Shown here: positions 36,383 to 45,145 of the stretch, one piece after another
Layout of the letters: every line of letters begins with the position of its first letter
Position numbering within the stretch: position 1 is the first letter of the stretch
DNA from: Galbibacter marinus
GTDB taxonomy: Bacteria > Bacteroidota > Bacteroidia > Flavobacteriales > Flavobacteriaceae
Reading direction: 5' to 3'
DNA: 64,000 nucleotides
Assembly (NCBI RefSeq): GCF_000300875.1
Contig: NZ_AMSG01000005.1
Span: forward strand, 118,196 to 182,195
The notes under the pieces: generated by a model
Databases searched by the model: none
What the model was told of the DNA's origin: nothing
What the model saw: the letters and a program-made list of their open reading frames with translations, nothing else
Made by a program: the position numbers and the translations under genes

Positions 36383-36482
36383 AAATATTTATTCAAATAG
36401 GAAAGCTTATTCATTTGATATTTTTTATAATTTGCAACTTCTTATCAAGTACCTCAACAATAAAAACAGTAGAAGCACTCCT

Positions 36483-37562
36483 ATGCAACTTCAAAGGCTA
36501 TCCCTTATTAATTTTAAAAACTTTAAATCTCAAGAATTTGAATTTGACCACAAAATAAATTGTTTTGTAGGTCAAAACGGTATTGGAAAGACTAATGCAT
36601 TGGATTCCATATATTTACTTGCTTTCGGAAAAAGCTATTTTAACCCTATAGCTTCTCAAAATATCAATCACGATGAAAATTTCTTTGTTGTCGACGGGAC
36701 TTTTCTAAAAGGCCAAAAAACTGAAAAGATCATTTGCAGCTTTAAAAAGGGACAAAAAAAGCTCATCAAAAGAAATGGCAAGCAATATGATAAATTATCG
36801 GACCATCTAGGATTAATCCCTTTAGTGATTATTTCTCCCTCTGACAGAGATTTAATTACCGAAGGAAGTGAAATGAGAAGAAAATTTATAGATAGCGTCA
36901 TCTCCCAAGGCAATAAAACTTATCTTCAAAACCTGATTAATTACAATAAAGTACTAATTCAGCGCAATGCACTTCTTAAGTACTTTGCACTTAATAACAC
37001 ATTTAACCAAGACACCTTGTCGGTATACAATGATCAGTTAAACCAATTCGGTACACAGATTCACCTAGAGCGAAAAAAATTCTTAGAAAAGTTCATCCCA
37101 ATTTTCAAGGATCGCTACATGGAAATCTCCTCAGGAAAAGAAACAGTGGACCTTAAATATCAGAGTCAATTAGAAAATAAGAGCCTGGGACAACTATTTG
37201 ATGAAAATCTAAACAAAGACAAAGCTTTACAATACACCTCGGTTGGGACGCATAAAGATGATTTAATTTTTGAGATCGACGGCCACCCCATTAAAAAATT
37301 CGGTAGCCAAGGACAACAGAAATCTTACCTAGTTTCATTAAAACTGGCACAATTTGACTTCACAAAACAGCAATCAGGACAGACCCCAATTTTGCTTCTG
37401 GACGACATATTCGATAAACTAGATGAAAAGCGCGTTAGCCAGATTATAAGTCTTGTTAACAAGGATTCTTTTGGGCAAATATTCATTAGTGACACCCATC
37501 GCGAGCGCACAGAAAATGTAGTTAAACAAGCCGAACAATCTTACAGAATGATCGAGCTATAG
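36483..37562 (+). CDS. recF: DNA replication and repair protein RecF
   Basis: An SMC-like ATPase that helps RecO and RecR load RecA at single-strand gaps. From the ATG at 36483 the protein is 359 aa, the family norm, starting [16 protein letters not shown]; an in-frame ATG at 36432 would lie within the promoter region and is rejected. Walker A is [24 protein letters not shown], the EMRRKFID motif follows, the signature is [19 protein letters not shown], and Walker B is [16 protein letters not shown]. The DUF721 gene downstream fits the common recF neighbourhood. Confidence 0.95.
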   Translation: MQLQRLSLINFKNFKSQEFEFDHKINCFVGQNGIGKTNALDSIYLLAFGKSYFNPIASQNINHDENFFVVDGTFLKGQKTEKIICSFKKGQKKLIKRNGKQYDKLSDHLGLIPLVIISPSDRDLITEGSEMRRKFIDSVISQGNKTYLQNLINYNKVLIQRNALLKYFALNNTFNQDTLSVYNDQLNQFGTQIHLERKKFLEKFIPIFKDRYMEISSGKETVDLKYQSQLENKSLGQLFDENLNKDKALQYTSVGTHKDDLIFEIDGHPIKKFGSQGQQKSYLVSLKLAQFDFTKQQSGQTPILLLDDIFDKLDEKRVSQIISLVNKDSFGQIFISDTHRERTENVVKQAEQSYRMIEL

Positions 37563-37658
37563 CATCTCTTAACTGGAAAAATTCCAATATATATCCGATC
37601 TCATTGCGTAAACCCTCTTCTTTTACCTACCTTTGTCAACAAACTAAATCCGACCAAT

Positions 37659-38075
37659 TTGAGAGCACTTCTAATGGGCTTAGTCGGCCTTATTTTATGG
37701 GGTTGTAGCCAAGAAAAAGTAAAAGACACTACCATACTTAACGGATATTGGGAGATCGAAAAGGTAAGTTTTCCATCAGGGCAAACCAAGATCTATCAAG
37801 TCAATGCAGTAGTGGATTACTTTTTACTTACTGGGGACTCTAGCGGAGTACGCCAAAAAGTTATGCCACAACTTGATGGTACATTTATTAGCAATGGAGA
37901 TCAAGAACCCTTTAAGATATCATTACGCGAAGGTGAGCTTTACTTAGATTACGATAAAGACGGTGTAACTCACAGTGAAAGAGTAATCTCATTAAATCAA
38001 GAAAAATTGGTAGTAATCAACAGGGATGAATTGACATATCACTACAAACCCTTTAAAAAATTTGAGTTAAAATAA
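37659..38075 (+). CDS. lipocalin-like lipoprotein, unknown function
   Basis: A 138-aa small lipoprotein. The probable start is TTG at 37659, giving MRALLMGLVGLILWGC with lipobox Cys16; the ATG at codon 6 would leave no positive N-region. The mature part opens with LNGYWEIEKVSFPSG, like small lipocalin-type beta-barrels of Bacteroidota, and continues with alternating beta strands. Its stop shares one base with the start of the DUF721 gene (TAATG), so the two are coupled. No enzymatic motif is visible. Confidence 0.75.
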   Translation: MRALLMGLVGLILWGCSQEKVKDTTILNGYWEIEKVSFPSGQTKIYQVNAVVDYFLLTGDSSGVRQKVMPQLDGTFISNGDQEPFKISLREGELYLDYDKDGVTHSERVISLNQEKLVVINRDELTYHYKPFKKFELK

Positions 38076-38371
38076 TGGCCAAACGACGTAACGAATCTAA
38101 TTCTTTAAACGATCTGCTTAAAACTTTTGTACAAGAAAACAGTCTTGAAAAAGGTATGGACAAGATTGATGTTCGTAACGCATGGATTAATCTAATGGGC
38201 AAAGGAGTCAATACCTACACCACTCAAATCGAACTCAAAAGAGACACTTTGTACGTCTGTTTATCTTCTTCTGTTCTACGACAGGAACTTGCCTTTGGTA
38301 AGGATAAGATCATTAGAATGATCAATGAAGAACTCGGAAAGGACATTGTAAAAGCAATTATTTTTCGCTAA
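38075..38371 (+). CDS. DUF721/DciA-like protein
   Basis: A 98-aa protein of the DUF721 family. DVRNAWINLMGKGVNTYTTQIELKRDTLYVCLSSSVLRQELAFGK shows the typical WxxxxG core and the LRQEL helix. DciA proteins of this family assist the replicative helicase in many bacteria without DnaC. A location downstream of recF is common for this family and supports a role in replication or repair. It starts with an ATG overlapping the upstream stop by one base. A terminator separates it from the convergent ndk. Confidence 0.82.
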   Translation: MAKRRNESNSLNDLLKTFVQENSLEKGMDKIDVRNAWINLMGKGVNTYTTQIELKRDTLYVCLSSSVLRQELAFGKDKIIRMINEELGKDIVKAIIFR

Positions 38372-38390
38372 ATCCAAGTCTTTAGTACTC

Positions 38391-38433
38391 AAAAAAAAAG
38401 AGACTACCAATAAGGCAATCTCAGTTTTTTTTT
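38391..38433. terminator. bidirectional terminator between DUF721 gene and ndk
   Basis: Nine A (38391-38399), GAGA (38400-38403), a loop, TCTC (38419-38422), a 2-nt bulge and nine T (38425-38433). The stem is mostly A-T, but T runs occur on both strands and it sits between two convergent genes. Confidence 0.65.
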
Positions 38434-38451
38434 AAATTCTATGAGTATGTT

Positions 38452-38871
38452 TTAAAAAACCTCTCTACCAGAGAAATGGAAAGCACCTTCAATAGCAGCA
38501 TTTTCGTCGCTATCTGATCCGTGAACTGCATTTTCTCCAATAGAAGTAGCAAAAAGTTTACGGATGGTACCTTCAGCAGCCTCTTCTGGATTTGTAGCCC
38601 CAATTAAAGCTCTAAAGTCTTCTACAGCATTGTCTTTTTCTAAGATTGCAGCCACAATAGGTCCACGAGTCATAAATTCCACTAGCTCCCCAAAGAAAGG
38701 GCGTTCGCTGTGAATCGCGTAGAATTCTTCTGCATCTCTTCGGCTTAGTTGCGTGTACTTCATTGCAACTATTTTAAATCCAGCAGCAGTAATTTTTTCA
38801 AGAATAGCCCCTATATGACCGTTTTCAACTGCATCGGGCTTAATCATTGTAAATGTTCTGTTTGTTGCCAT
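38452..38871 (-). CDS. ndk: nucleoside diphosphate kinase
   Basis: A 139-aa enzyme that transfers the gamma phosphate between nucleoside triphosphates and diphosphates through a phospho-histidine. [11 protein letters not shown] (5-15), the Kpn-loop region, [17 protein letters not shown] and the active-site [13 protein letters not shown] with the catalytic His are all intact. Length is standard. It is a single-gene unit with its own promoter and a terminator. Confidence 0.97.
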   Translation of the reverse strand: MATNRTFTMIKPDAVENGHIGAILEKITAAGFKIVAMKYTQLSRRDAEEFYAIHSERPFFGELVEFMTRGPIVAAILEKDNAVEDFRALIGATNPEEAAEGTIRKLFATSIGENAVHGSDSDENAAIEGAFHFSGREVF

Positions 38872-38953
38872 TTTTTTACTTTACTAATTTTTTGTTCCCA
38901 ACTCAGTAAGAAACATTCAACGTACTGCCTTTGTTGGGTTATTAAATTTTGCG

Positions 38954-38961
38954 CAAAAGTA
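38954..38961 (-). promoter_or_regulatory. -7 promoter element of ndk
   Basis: On the minus strand TACTTTTG matches TAnnTTTG about 83 nt before ndk, implying a leader of about 75 nt. The rest of the 202-nt gap between ndk and the PhoD-like gene shows nothing else. Confidence 0.45.
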
Positions 38962-39073
38962 AGGGAATTAAATTTAATGCTCGTATAGCTTTTAAATAAA
39001 TACTACTTAAAAAATTTTGACACGCTTCGTATTTACACCAAAAAAACAGAAAACAAAGTTGTAATTCGAACCT

Positions 39074-40099
39074 TTAATAAGCTTGCTCCAACTCATTTAA
39101 CACCTTATTTCCATCCCCGATCATCTGAAGGGTAGCCCTATAATTTTTTAAATTAAGTCGAAGTAACCCAAAACTTTTTTCCTTAACAACCTCACCCACT
39201 CTATAAGGGTTTTGCTCACCAGAAAAAGCTTCATAGGTATGCGTAAGTCCACTCGAAGTAAAATCTATTAATGGGTAATCCAAATCGCTAATATTGATTT
39301 GAGAAAATTCAGAGATATGGCGATCACCAGAGAGTATAATTACTCGCTCAGCTTTACTTGATTTGATTAAGTCTACTAACTTTTCCACTTCTGAAGGAAA
39401 ATTACCCCAGGTTTCAAACCCATGTTTATTGGATAAGAACTGTATACTACTTACAATAATATTAAAGCTTGCCTGTGAGGTGTTAAGTTCGTTTTCCAAC
39501 CACGCCCATTGCACTTCTCCAAGAATAGTTCCCTCTCCATAAGGGTTTGGCATAAATCGCTTGCCATCATCTCCTAAATTTTTAGTCAAAGGACTTCTAA
39601 AATAACGCGTATCCAACACTATGATCTTCACATCTCCTTGTGGGGTATGGTAAGTTTTGGCATCGTAAACTCCTTTTTGATTCCACCTTGGATCGTGTTT
39701 AGGCACTTCTAAAAAGTTTAAGAAGAGCTCCTGTGCTTGGTCCTTAAAAGCCCATTCACGTCCCCCGTCATTTAAGCCGTAATCATGATCATCCCAAGTC
39801 CCTATGATATCCATGGACTTTCGAACCTCCTTGTAGCCGTTTTGATAACGCTGCTCTTCGTAATCTTTGCGCATTTCTCTAAGGTCATCGGTGTCGGAAT
39901 AGATATTATCCCCACCCCAGATCCAGACCGAAGGCTTGTTTGCCACTACATCATCCCAAAGGTGATTCTCCTGATCTTGCCTATTACAAGAGCCAAAAGC
40001 TATTACGAATTCGTCATTATCCAGGGGATACAACGTGTTCTGTATCGCATTACAACCCATTAATAACATCAGTAGAAACCCACAGTATAGTACCCGCAT
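39074..40099 (-). CDS. PhoD-like alkaline phosphatase family lipoprotein
   Basis: A 341-aa metallophosphoesterase of the PhoD-like type with a lipoprotein signal (lipobox MGC, Cys16). Metal-binding motifs are IAFGSCNRQD (33-42), VWIWGGDNIYSD, GTWDDHDYGLNDGG, VSSIQFLSN and ILSGDRHISEFSQI. ILDTRYFRS is characteristic of the subgroup. It probably acts in the periplasm or on the outer surface on phosphodiesters or monoesters; the substrate is unknown. It stands alone, divergent from the nrnA-like gene. Confidence 0.88.
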   Translation of the reverse strand: MRVLYCGFLLMLLMGCNAIQNTLYPLDNDEFVIAFGSCNRQDQENHLWDDVVANKPSVWIWGGDNIYSDTDDLREMRKDYEEQRYQNGYKEVRKSMDIIGTWDDHDYGLNDGGREWAFKDQAQELFLNFLEVPKHDPRWNQKGVYDAKTYHTPQGDVKIIVLDTRYFRSPLTKNLGDDGKRFMPNPYGEGTILGEVQWAWLENELNTSQASFNIIVSSIQFLSNKHGFETWGNFPSEVEKLVDLIKSSKAERVIILSGDRHISEFSQINISDLDYPLIDFTSSGLTHTYEAFSGEQNPYRVGEVVKEKSFGLLRLNLKNYRATLQMIGDGNKVLNELEQAY

Positions 40100-40284
40100 C
40101 TCATATCAGTTTGGTACCACAAATGTACTATTCATTTTCACATCACCATTAAAAAAATTCTTAAAGCATACAAAACAAGTGAATTCACCCTAACTTCCTA
40201 AAGGGGATTCCCGTACACGATACGCCCATGATTCTATTTTAAATTGTATATTCGCTTCGCTTAAATGGCTTAAAATTAAAACTT

Positions 40285-41298
40285 TTGACTACAATAGAAA
40301 TACACGAATTAAAAGAACGAATTTCCACTCCCTTAAAGGTTGTTATAATTCCCCACAAAAACCCTGATGGAGATGCCATAGGATCGTGTTTAGCGCTATA
40401 CCACTACCTGAAACAATATAAATGCAACCCTACGGTAATCGCTCCAAATGAATTTCCAGATTTTTTAAAATGGATGCCTGGAGCTGATCAAATACTCATT
40501 CACGAAAGACAGCTTGATCAAGCCACGCGTTGTATTAAATCAGCAGAACTAGTATTTACACTAGACTTCAATTCCCTCAGCAGAATAAACGGCGTAGCAG
40601 AGACATTAGAACAGTTCAAGGGTGATTATGTAATGATCGACCACCATCAAGCGCCAGATTCCTATGCTAAATACACTTATTCGGATACTGCCATGAGCAG
40701 CACCTGTGAGATGGTGTACAATTTCATTGGAATGATGGCAGATAGTCAAAAGATCACTAGAGATATAGCCACCTGTCTTTACACAGGCATTATGACCGAT
40801 ACAGGTTCATTCCGTTTTCCTTCAACCAGCAGCGTAACTCATCGCGTGGTTGCAGATTTAATCGACAAAGGCGCAAACAATTCAGAAATTCACAATGCTA
40901 TTTATGATACGAGTTCATTGGATAAATTACAATTATTAGGAACCGCATTAAAAAACCTAGTTCTCTTACCACAATACAACACAGTATACATCACATTATC
41001 AAAAGAAGAACTCGCTTTAAATAATTTCAAAAAAGGTGATACTGAAGGTTTTGTGAATTATGGACTTTCATTAAAAGGTATTAAATTTGCTGTAATTTTT
41101 ATTGAAAGTCAACAAGAAGAAATCGTAAAGATATCCTTAAGATCCAAAGGAGATTTCTCGGTAAATGACTTTGCAAGATTACATTTTAGCGGCGGTGGGC
41201 ATACCAATGCCGCTGGAGGTAGAAGCACAATTTCATTGGAAGAAACGGTGAGAAAATTTAAAGACCTTCTTCCTGATTATAAGAATCAATTACAATAA
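40285..41298 (+). CDS. DHH/DHHA1 phosphoesterase, NrnA-like nanoRNase/pAp phosphatase
   Basis: A 337-aa two-domain phosphoesterase that should degrade very short RNA and dephosphorylate pAp. The start is TTG at 40285. The DHH domain shows IPHKNPDGDAIGSCLAL (metal His and Asp), FTLDFNSLSR, MIDHHQAPD and TGIMTDTGSFRFPSTS. The C-terminal DHHA1 domain ends with the substrate-binding SGGGHTNAAGGR. RecJ is excluded by the short length. It is followed at 33 nt by gldI, in an order common in gliding Bacteroidota. Confidence 0.92.
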   Translation: MTTIEIHELKERISTPLKVVIIPHKNPDGDAIGSCLALYHYLKQYKCNPTVIAPNEFPDFLKWMPGADQILIHERQLDQATRCIKSAELVFTLDFNSLSRINGVAETLEQFKGDYVMIDHHQAPDSYAKYTYSDTAMSSTCEMVYNFIGMMADSQKITRDIATCLYTGIMTDTGSFRFPSTSSVTHRVVADLIDKGANNSEIHNAIYDTSSLDKLQLLGTALKNLVLLPQYNTVYITLSKEELALNNFKKGDTEGFVNYGLSLKGIKFAVIFIESQQEEIVKISLRSKGDFSVNDFARLHFSGGGHTNAAGGRSTISLEETVRKFKDLLPDYKNQLQ

Positions 41299-41331
41299 TC
41301 AAATACGCTCCAAAACCTAATAGAAATTTTT

Positions 41332-41904
41332 ATGAAAAAACTACACCTCAGCTACCTATACCTACTCTGCCTAGTTTTTTTAACCGCAGGGTGTAGCCAA
41401 CCAAAACCCAGAAAACCGATTAGTGTAAAAACTGGGAGCTTTATGTCAACTTCCATTGAACGAAGTAAAGCATTACTGAGTCATGAAGAAGCGATTATAG
41501 ATAGAATAATCACTAAAGACACTCTTAATCAATACCATAGCTCTCCTAATGGGTACTCTTATTATTTCAACAAACTTGATTCCACAAACAGTTACCATCC
41601 AAAAGAAGGAGATGTGGTAAAAATAAATTACGATATACGAACCTTAAACAACCAGACCATCTACTCCAGTGAAGAAATAGGTGAAATTAACTTTAAGGTC
41701 GACAAGGAAGATTATTTTCCCGGTCTGCGAACAGCTGTCAAGCTCTTAAGAGAAGGAGAGACCGCAACTTTCTTATTTCCGTCCTCTTTGGCCTATGGGT
41801 ACCATGGTGATGACCACAGAATTGGAACCAACCAAACCATTAAAAGCACCATCCATATTATTGAAATTATCCAAAAATCAACAGATAGTTTAACCGCAAA
41901 TTAA
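41332..41904 (+). CDS. gldI: FKBP-type prolyl isomerase lipoprotein, GldI
   Basis: A 190-aa lipoprotein (lipobox ending in TAGC, Cys21) with an FKBP domain in the C-terminal half (about 85-185). Visible parts are EGDVVKINYDIRTLNNQTIYSS, YFPGLRTAVKLLREGETATFLFPSSLAYGY and IHIIEI. GldI is one of the gliding motility lipoproteins linked to the type IX secretion apparatus, and its position beside an nrnA-type gene and a second prolyl isomerase supports this name. It presumably folds partners in the periplasm. Presence of gldI suggests, but does not prove, gliding or T9SS. Confidence 0.85.
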   Translation: MKKLHLSYLYLLCLVFLTAGCSQPKPRKPISVKTGSFMSTSIERSKALLSHEEAIIDRIITKDTLNQYHSSPNGYSYYFNKLDSTNSYHPKEGDVVKINYDIRTLNNQTIYSSEEIGEINFKVDKEDYFPGLRTAVKLLREGETATFLFPSSLAYGYHGDDHRIGTNQTIKSTIHIIEIIQKSTDSLTAN

Positions 41905-41920
41905 AAAAAACCTTACAACG

Positions 41921-43021
41921 ATGAAGAAGTTAAATCTCATTCTTATTTCAATGTTATTTTTTGCATCATGTTCTAGTTCTAAATACTCAGATTTAGGTGA
42001 TGGCATCTTTGCAGATATACAGACCAATAAAGGGGATATGGTTGTAGAATTATACTACCAACAAACCCCTATTACAGTAGCCAATTTTATCAGCCTCGCT
42101 GAGGGAACTAGCACACACGTAGTTGACTCCCTAAAAGGAACACGCTATTATGACGGTATTATATTCCACCGAGTAATAAAAGATTTTATGATTCAAGGAG
42201 GAGATCCTTCAGGTGAAGGAAATGGAAATCCAGGATATAAATTTACAGATGAGTTTGTAGATAGCCTTAAACATGATAAAAAAGGAATTCTTTCAATGGC
42301 TAATGCAGGACCCGGAACCAACGGGAGTCAATTTTTTATAACTCATAAAGAAACTCCTTTTTTAGACGGTAAACACACTGTGTTTGGAGAAGTTGTTATC
42401 GGCTTAGAGGTTGTGGATAGTATTGCAAATGTTGAAACTGCCGCTAAAGACAGACCAGTTGACGAGGTAGTAATCAACCATGTAGAAATCATCAGAAATG
42501 GCAAGGACGCCAGAAAATTTGATGCTTTAAAAGTTATGGATGATTATTTTGCTGGGGAAGCAGAAAAACAAAAAGAACTTGAGAAAACCATAAGTGAAGC
42601 TGCTGCAGAATTTGAAGAACAAAAGAAAGTAGCCCAAAGTACTGAATCTGGCCTTCAATATGTAGTAATTAGTGAAGGTAACGGAAACAAACCTAAAACT
42701 GGAGATGTGATACTAGTTCATTATTCTGGTCACTATGAGGATGGTAAACTTTTTGACACTAGCGTTTTAGAAGTTGCAGAAAAATTTGGTAGTGTAAATC
42801 CAGAAAAAAAAGCTCGCGGGATGTACAAACCAATGATGATGGAAGTTAGCCCTGATGCAGGCATTATTCCTGGCTTTAAGGAAGGGATCATGTTAATGGA
42901 AGAAGGCTCTAAATACCGTCTGTTTATTCCTTATTACCTTGCTTACGGTGAAGCAGGATACGGTCCTATTCCACCAAAGGCAGACCTTGTATTTGATCTA
43001 GAAATTACTGAGATTCAATAG
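41921..43021 (+). CDS. cyclophilin-FKBP fusion prolyl isomerase, lipoprotein
   Basis: A 366-aa lipoprotein (lipobox ending ASC, Cys17) joining two prolyl isomerase types. Residues about 28-195 are a cyclophilin domain with IIFHRVIKDFMIQGGDPSGEGNG, GILSMANAGPGTNGSQFFITHKETPFLDGKHTVFGEV. A helical linker (about 205-245, Glu/Lys-rich) leads to an FKBP domain (about 250-366) with GDVILVHYSGHYEDGKLFDTS, GIIPGFKEGIMLMEEGSKYRLFIPYYLAYGEAG. It is 16 nt behind gldI and ends at a strong terminator. It likely aids folding of exported outer membrane or T9SS proteins; clients are unknown. Confidence 0.93.
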   Translation: MKKLNLILISMLFFASCSSSKYSDLGDGIFADIQTNKGDMVVELYYQQTPITVANFISLAEGTSTHVVDSLKGTRYYDGIIFHRVIKDFMIQGGDPSGEGNGNPGYKFTDEFVDSLKHDKKGILSMANAGPGTNGSQFFITHKETPFLDGKHTVFGEVVIGLEVVDSIANVETAAKDRPVDEVVINHVEIIRNGKDARKFDALKVMDDYFAGEAEKQKELEKTISEAAAEFEEQKKVAQSTESGLQYVVISEGNGNKPKTGDVILVHYSGHYEDGKLFDTSVLEVAEKFGSVNPEKKARGMYKPMMMEVSPDAGIIPGFKEGIMLMEEGSKYRLFIPYYLAYGEAGYGPIPPKADLVFDLEITEIQ

Positions 43022-43050
43022 TTCGATTAATCGGTTATTTTAACTATATA

Positions 43051-43086
43051 AATTCTACCAGTGGCAACATTGGTAGAATTTTTTTG
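43051..43086 (+). terminator. terminator of the nrnA-gldI-ppi operon
   Basis: AATTCTACC (43051-43059) pairs with GGTAGAATT (43072-43080), followed directly by a T run. It lies 30 nt after the prolyl isomerase stop. Confidence 0.85.
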
Positions 43087-43202
43087 ACCAAAAATTAGTT
43101 ATCCTACCCCCGATAGCACGAAATCATTTTTCAAAATTAACCGAATTACAATTTTTCTTGACCAACAAAAGAAGAACATTTTACCCTTCAAATGGGTGTA
43201 AA

Positions 43203-43234
43203 AAAAAAGTCCTCCATTTCTGAAAGACTTTTTT
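43203..43234 (-). terminator. terminator of the tRNA-Thr transcript
   Basis: AAAAAAGTC (43203-43211) and GACTTTTTT (43226-43234) form a 9-bp stem immediately 3' of the tRNA on the minus strand, with a T run on that strand. Confidence 0.65.
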
Positions 43235-43237
43235 CTG

Positions 43238-43311
43238 AGCCGATAGAGGGACTCGAACCCACGACCTGCTGATTACAAATCAGCTGCTCTAGCCAGCTGA
43301 GCTACATCGGC
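43238..43311 (-). tRNA. tRNA-Thr (anticodon TGT)
   Basis: The minus strand folds as a full cloverleaf: acceptor GCCGATG paired with TATCGGC (one G-T pair), D arm GCTC/GAGC, anticodon stem GCTGA/TCAGC with loop TTTGTAA (anticodon TGT, reading ACA), and T arm GTGGG-TTCGAGT-CCC. No CCA is encoded. It stands alone between the prolyl isomerase gene and the 93-aa coiled-coil gene. Confidence 0.95.
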
Positions 43312-43378
43312 GTTTGCTTTTAAAAGTGCGCAAATATAAACCTGAAATTTATTATTCCAAATTTTTATTTAAACTTTT

Positions 43379-43660
43379 TTAAGCTTTAGAAACAGAAAGT
43401 TTATTTAACTCCTCAACTAGCGCATTGGCTTGTGACTCCAACTCTTTGTTGACATCCTTAAGATGTGCCTTTCTGTTTTCCACAGTTTTATCATTAACCT
43501 TCTCAATAAGAGCATCAAAGGTTGTAATTGCCTTATCTATAATCTTATCACCTGCTTTTGAGTTTGGATTCTCCGTGCTGATTTCCCATATGTAAACCGC
43601 CTCAATAATGTCTCCAAGTACATTATTAATATCTCTCTTTAAATTTCTAACACTCGCCAT
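43379..43660 (-). CDS. small helical protein of unknown function
   Basis: A 93-aa protein that appears almost wholly alpha-helical and highly charged. Segments NLKRDINNVLGDIIEAVYIWE, KIIDKAITTFDALIEKV and HLKDVNKELESQANALVEELNKLS have heptad-like hydrophobic spacing, so coiled-coil or a helical bundle is likely. There is no signal peptide or membrane span. It has its own -7 element, so it is expressed separately from manA upstream. I recognise it only as a conserved hypothetical of Bacteroidota. Confidence 0.7.
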   Translation of the reverse strand: MASVRNLKRDINNVLGDIIEAVYIWEISTENPNSKAGDKIIDKAITTFDALIEKVNDKTVENRKAHLKDVNKELESQANALVEELNKLSVSKA

Positions 43661-43678
43661 TTGATTCTATTTTTTTTG

Positions 43679-43686
43679 CAAAAATA
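43679..43686 (-). promoter_or_regulatory. -7 promoter element of the 93-aa protein gene
   Basis: On the minus strand TATTTTTG matches TAnnTTTG, 18 nt before the gene start, in the 34-nt gap after manA. Confidence 0.5.
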
Positions 43687-43694
43687 AGCTAATT

Positions 43695-44696
43695 TCACAA
43701 ATATACCTCTAAAATTTTCGCATCAGCCGCACTAATCACTACATCATTGACTACCGCAGGTACTAAGACAGTCTGACCCATACTCAAATTCTCAGTATGT
43801 TCGCCAATTTTAATCTGTGCCTTCCCATCTACACATAGGTATATGGTAAAGGAGTCACGATTAACTAACTGCTGAACATAGGTACCTTCCACGTTTAAAT
43901 AATTAGTAACAAAGTACGGACAGTTAACCATATTATTGGTCGTATTGGATTGCTTAGGATAGTTCACCTTAAAATCCTTCTTTAATGAATAATCTATGGC
44001 ATCCACCGCGAGCTCCGTATGAAGCTCCCTAGTATTACCATCTTTATCCTTTCGCTGATAATCATAGATTCGATATGTAATATCTGAGGTCTGCTGGATC
44101 TCAGCTAGCAAAATTCCTGCTCCGATAGCATGAACCTTCCCTGTATTTATAAAATAGGTGTCCCCCGCTACAACTTCCTCTTGATTTAAGATTTCTAAAA
44201 GTTGTCCTTTCTCAAGAGATTCCAAATAAGACTCCTTAGTGAGCTCTTGATTAAAACCAACAATTAGCTTAGAACCTGGATCTGCCTGCATCACATGCCA
44301 CATTTCGGTTTTCCCGAAAGAGTTATGGCGCTTTTTGGCTAAATCATCATGAGGATGCAATTGCACTGATAAATCCAATCGCGCATCAATGAATTTTATC
44401 AAAATAGGAAACTTTGTCCCAAAACGCTTATAAACAGAATTCCCTAATATCTCTGAGGTATAGGTATCCATTAATTCCTGCAAGTTCCTTCCCTTTAGGC
44501 TTCCATTTGATACCTGAGAAACATTCCCTTCTACGCCTGAAATTTCCCAACTCTCTGAGGCAGTCTCGGTTGTCACATCCTTGTTCAGCACCTCTTTTAG
44601 TTTAGTCCCTCCCCATAGATATTCCTTGAATATTGGGGAAAATTTTATTGGATAACATAGGTCATTTGAAGTACTATTATGGTTTAAACTTTCCAT
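43695..44696 (-). CDS. manA: mannose-6-phosphate isomerase, class I
   Basis: A 333-aa cupin-fold zinc enzyme that interconverts mannose-6-phosphate and fructose-6-phosphate. The start reads FSPIFKEYLWGGTKL. Zinc-site motifs are SVQLHPHDDLAKKRH, FGKTEMWHVMQAD and YFINTGKVHAIGAGILLAEIQQTSDITYRIYDY. The C-terminal cupin half ends with LSMGQTVLVPAVV. It provides mannose-6-phosphate for GDP-sugar and exopolysaccharide precursors, or takes in mannose. It is the last gene of idi-queD-manA, 44 nt after queD. Confidence 0.94.
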   Translation of the reverse strand: MESLNHNSTSNDLCYPIKFSPIFKEYLWGGTKLKEVLNKDVTTETASESWEISGVEGNVSQVSNGSLKGRNLQELMDTYTSEILGNSVYKRFGTKFPILIKFIDARLDLSVQLHPHDDLAKKRHNSFGKTEMWHVMQADPGSKLIVGFNQELTKESYLESLEKGQLLEILNQEEVVAGDTYFINTGKVHAIGAGILLAEIQQTSDITYRIYDYQRKDKDGNTRELHTELAVDAIDYSLKKDFKVNYPKQSNTTNNMVNCPYFVTNYLNVEGTYVQQLVNRDSFTIYLCVDGKAQIKIGEHTENLSMGQTVLVPAVVNDVVISAADAKILEVYL

Positions 44697-44740
44697 CTAA
44701 TGCTTTTGAATTAAATATATAAATTGATCAGGGAGGTAAT

Positions 44741-45145
44741 CTATCCCTTATAGGTTACGAAATTTCTTGGAGTCTCGTAGAGCACGATTTCCAATTCAAA
44801 ATCTTGTAAATGCGGCTTTAATCGATTGTAAATAACCACAGCAATATTCTCAACAGTTGGATTAAGGTTTTTAAATTCCTCCACCTCAATATTGAGGTTC
44901 TTATGATCTAGATGCTCCTCGATCTCTCTTCGAACTAGTTGTTTTAATATCTTAAGATCAATTACAAAACCAGTTTCTTCATCCACTTCACCAGTAACAC
45001 TAACGATTAACTCATAATTGTGTCCGTGGAAATTAGGATTGCTACATTTGCCAAAAACCTCTAGATTCTTAGTATCATCCCACTGTTTTTTATACAGGCG
45101 GTGAGCAGCGTTAAAATGTGCTTTTCTACTTACTTTTAATTTCAT
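44741..45145 (-). CDS. queD: 6-carboxytetrahydropterin synthase / 6-pyruvoyltetrahydropterin synthase family
   Basis: A 134-aa enzyme. The zinc ligands lie in AHFNAAHRLYKK (His) and NFHGHNYELIVSV (two His), with the catalytic Cys in FGKCSNPNFHG; DLKILKQLVRREIEEHLDHKNLN and PTVENIAVVIYNRL complete the fold. It converts dihydroneopterin triphosphate to 6-carboxytetrahydropterin for queuosine and other deazapurines, though pterin roles are possible in this family. Its start overlaps the idi stop by 4 nt. Confidence 0.88.
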   Translation of the reverse strand: MKLKVSRKAHFNAAHRLYKKQWDDTKNLEVFGKCSNPNFHGHNYELIVSVTGEVDEETGFVIDLKILKQLVRREIEEHLDHKNLNIEVEEFKNLNPTVENIAVVIYNRLKPHLQDFELEIVLYETPRNFVTYKG

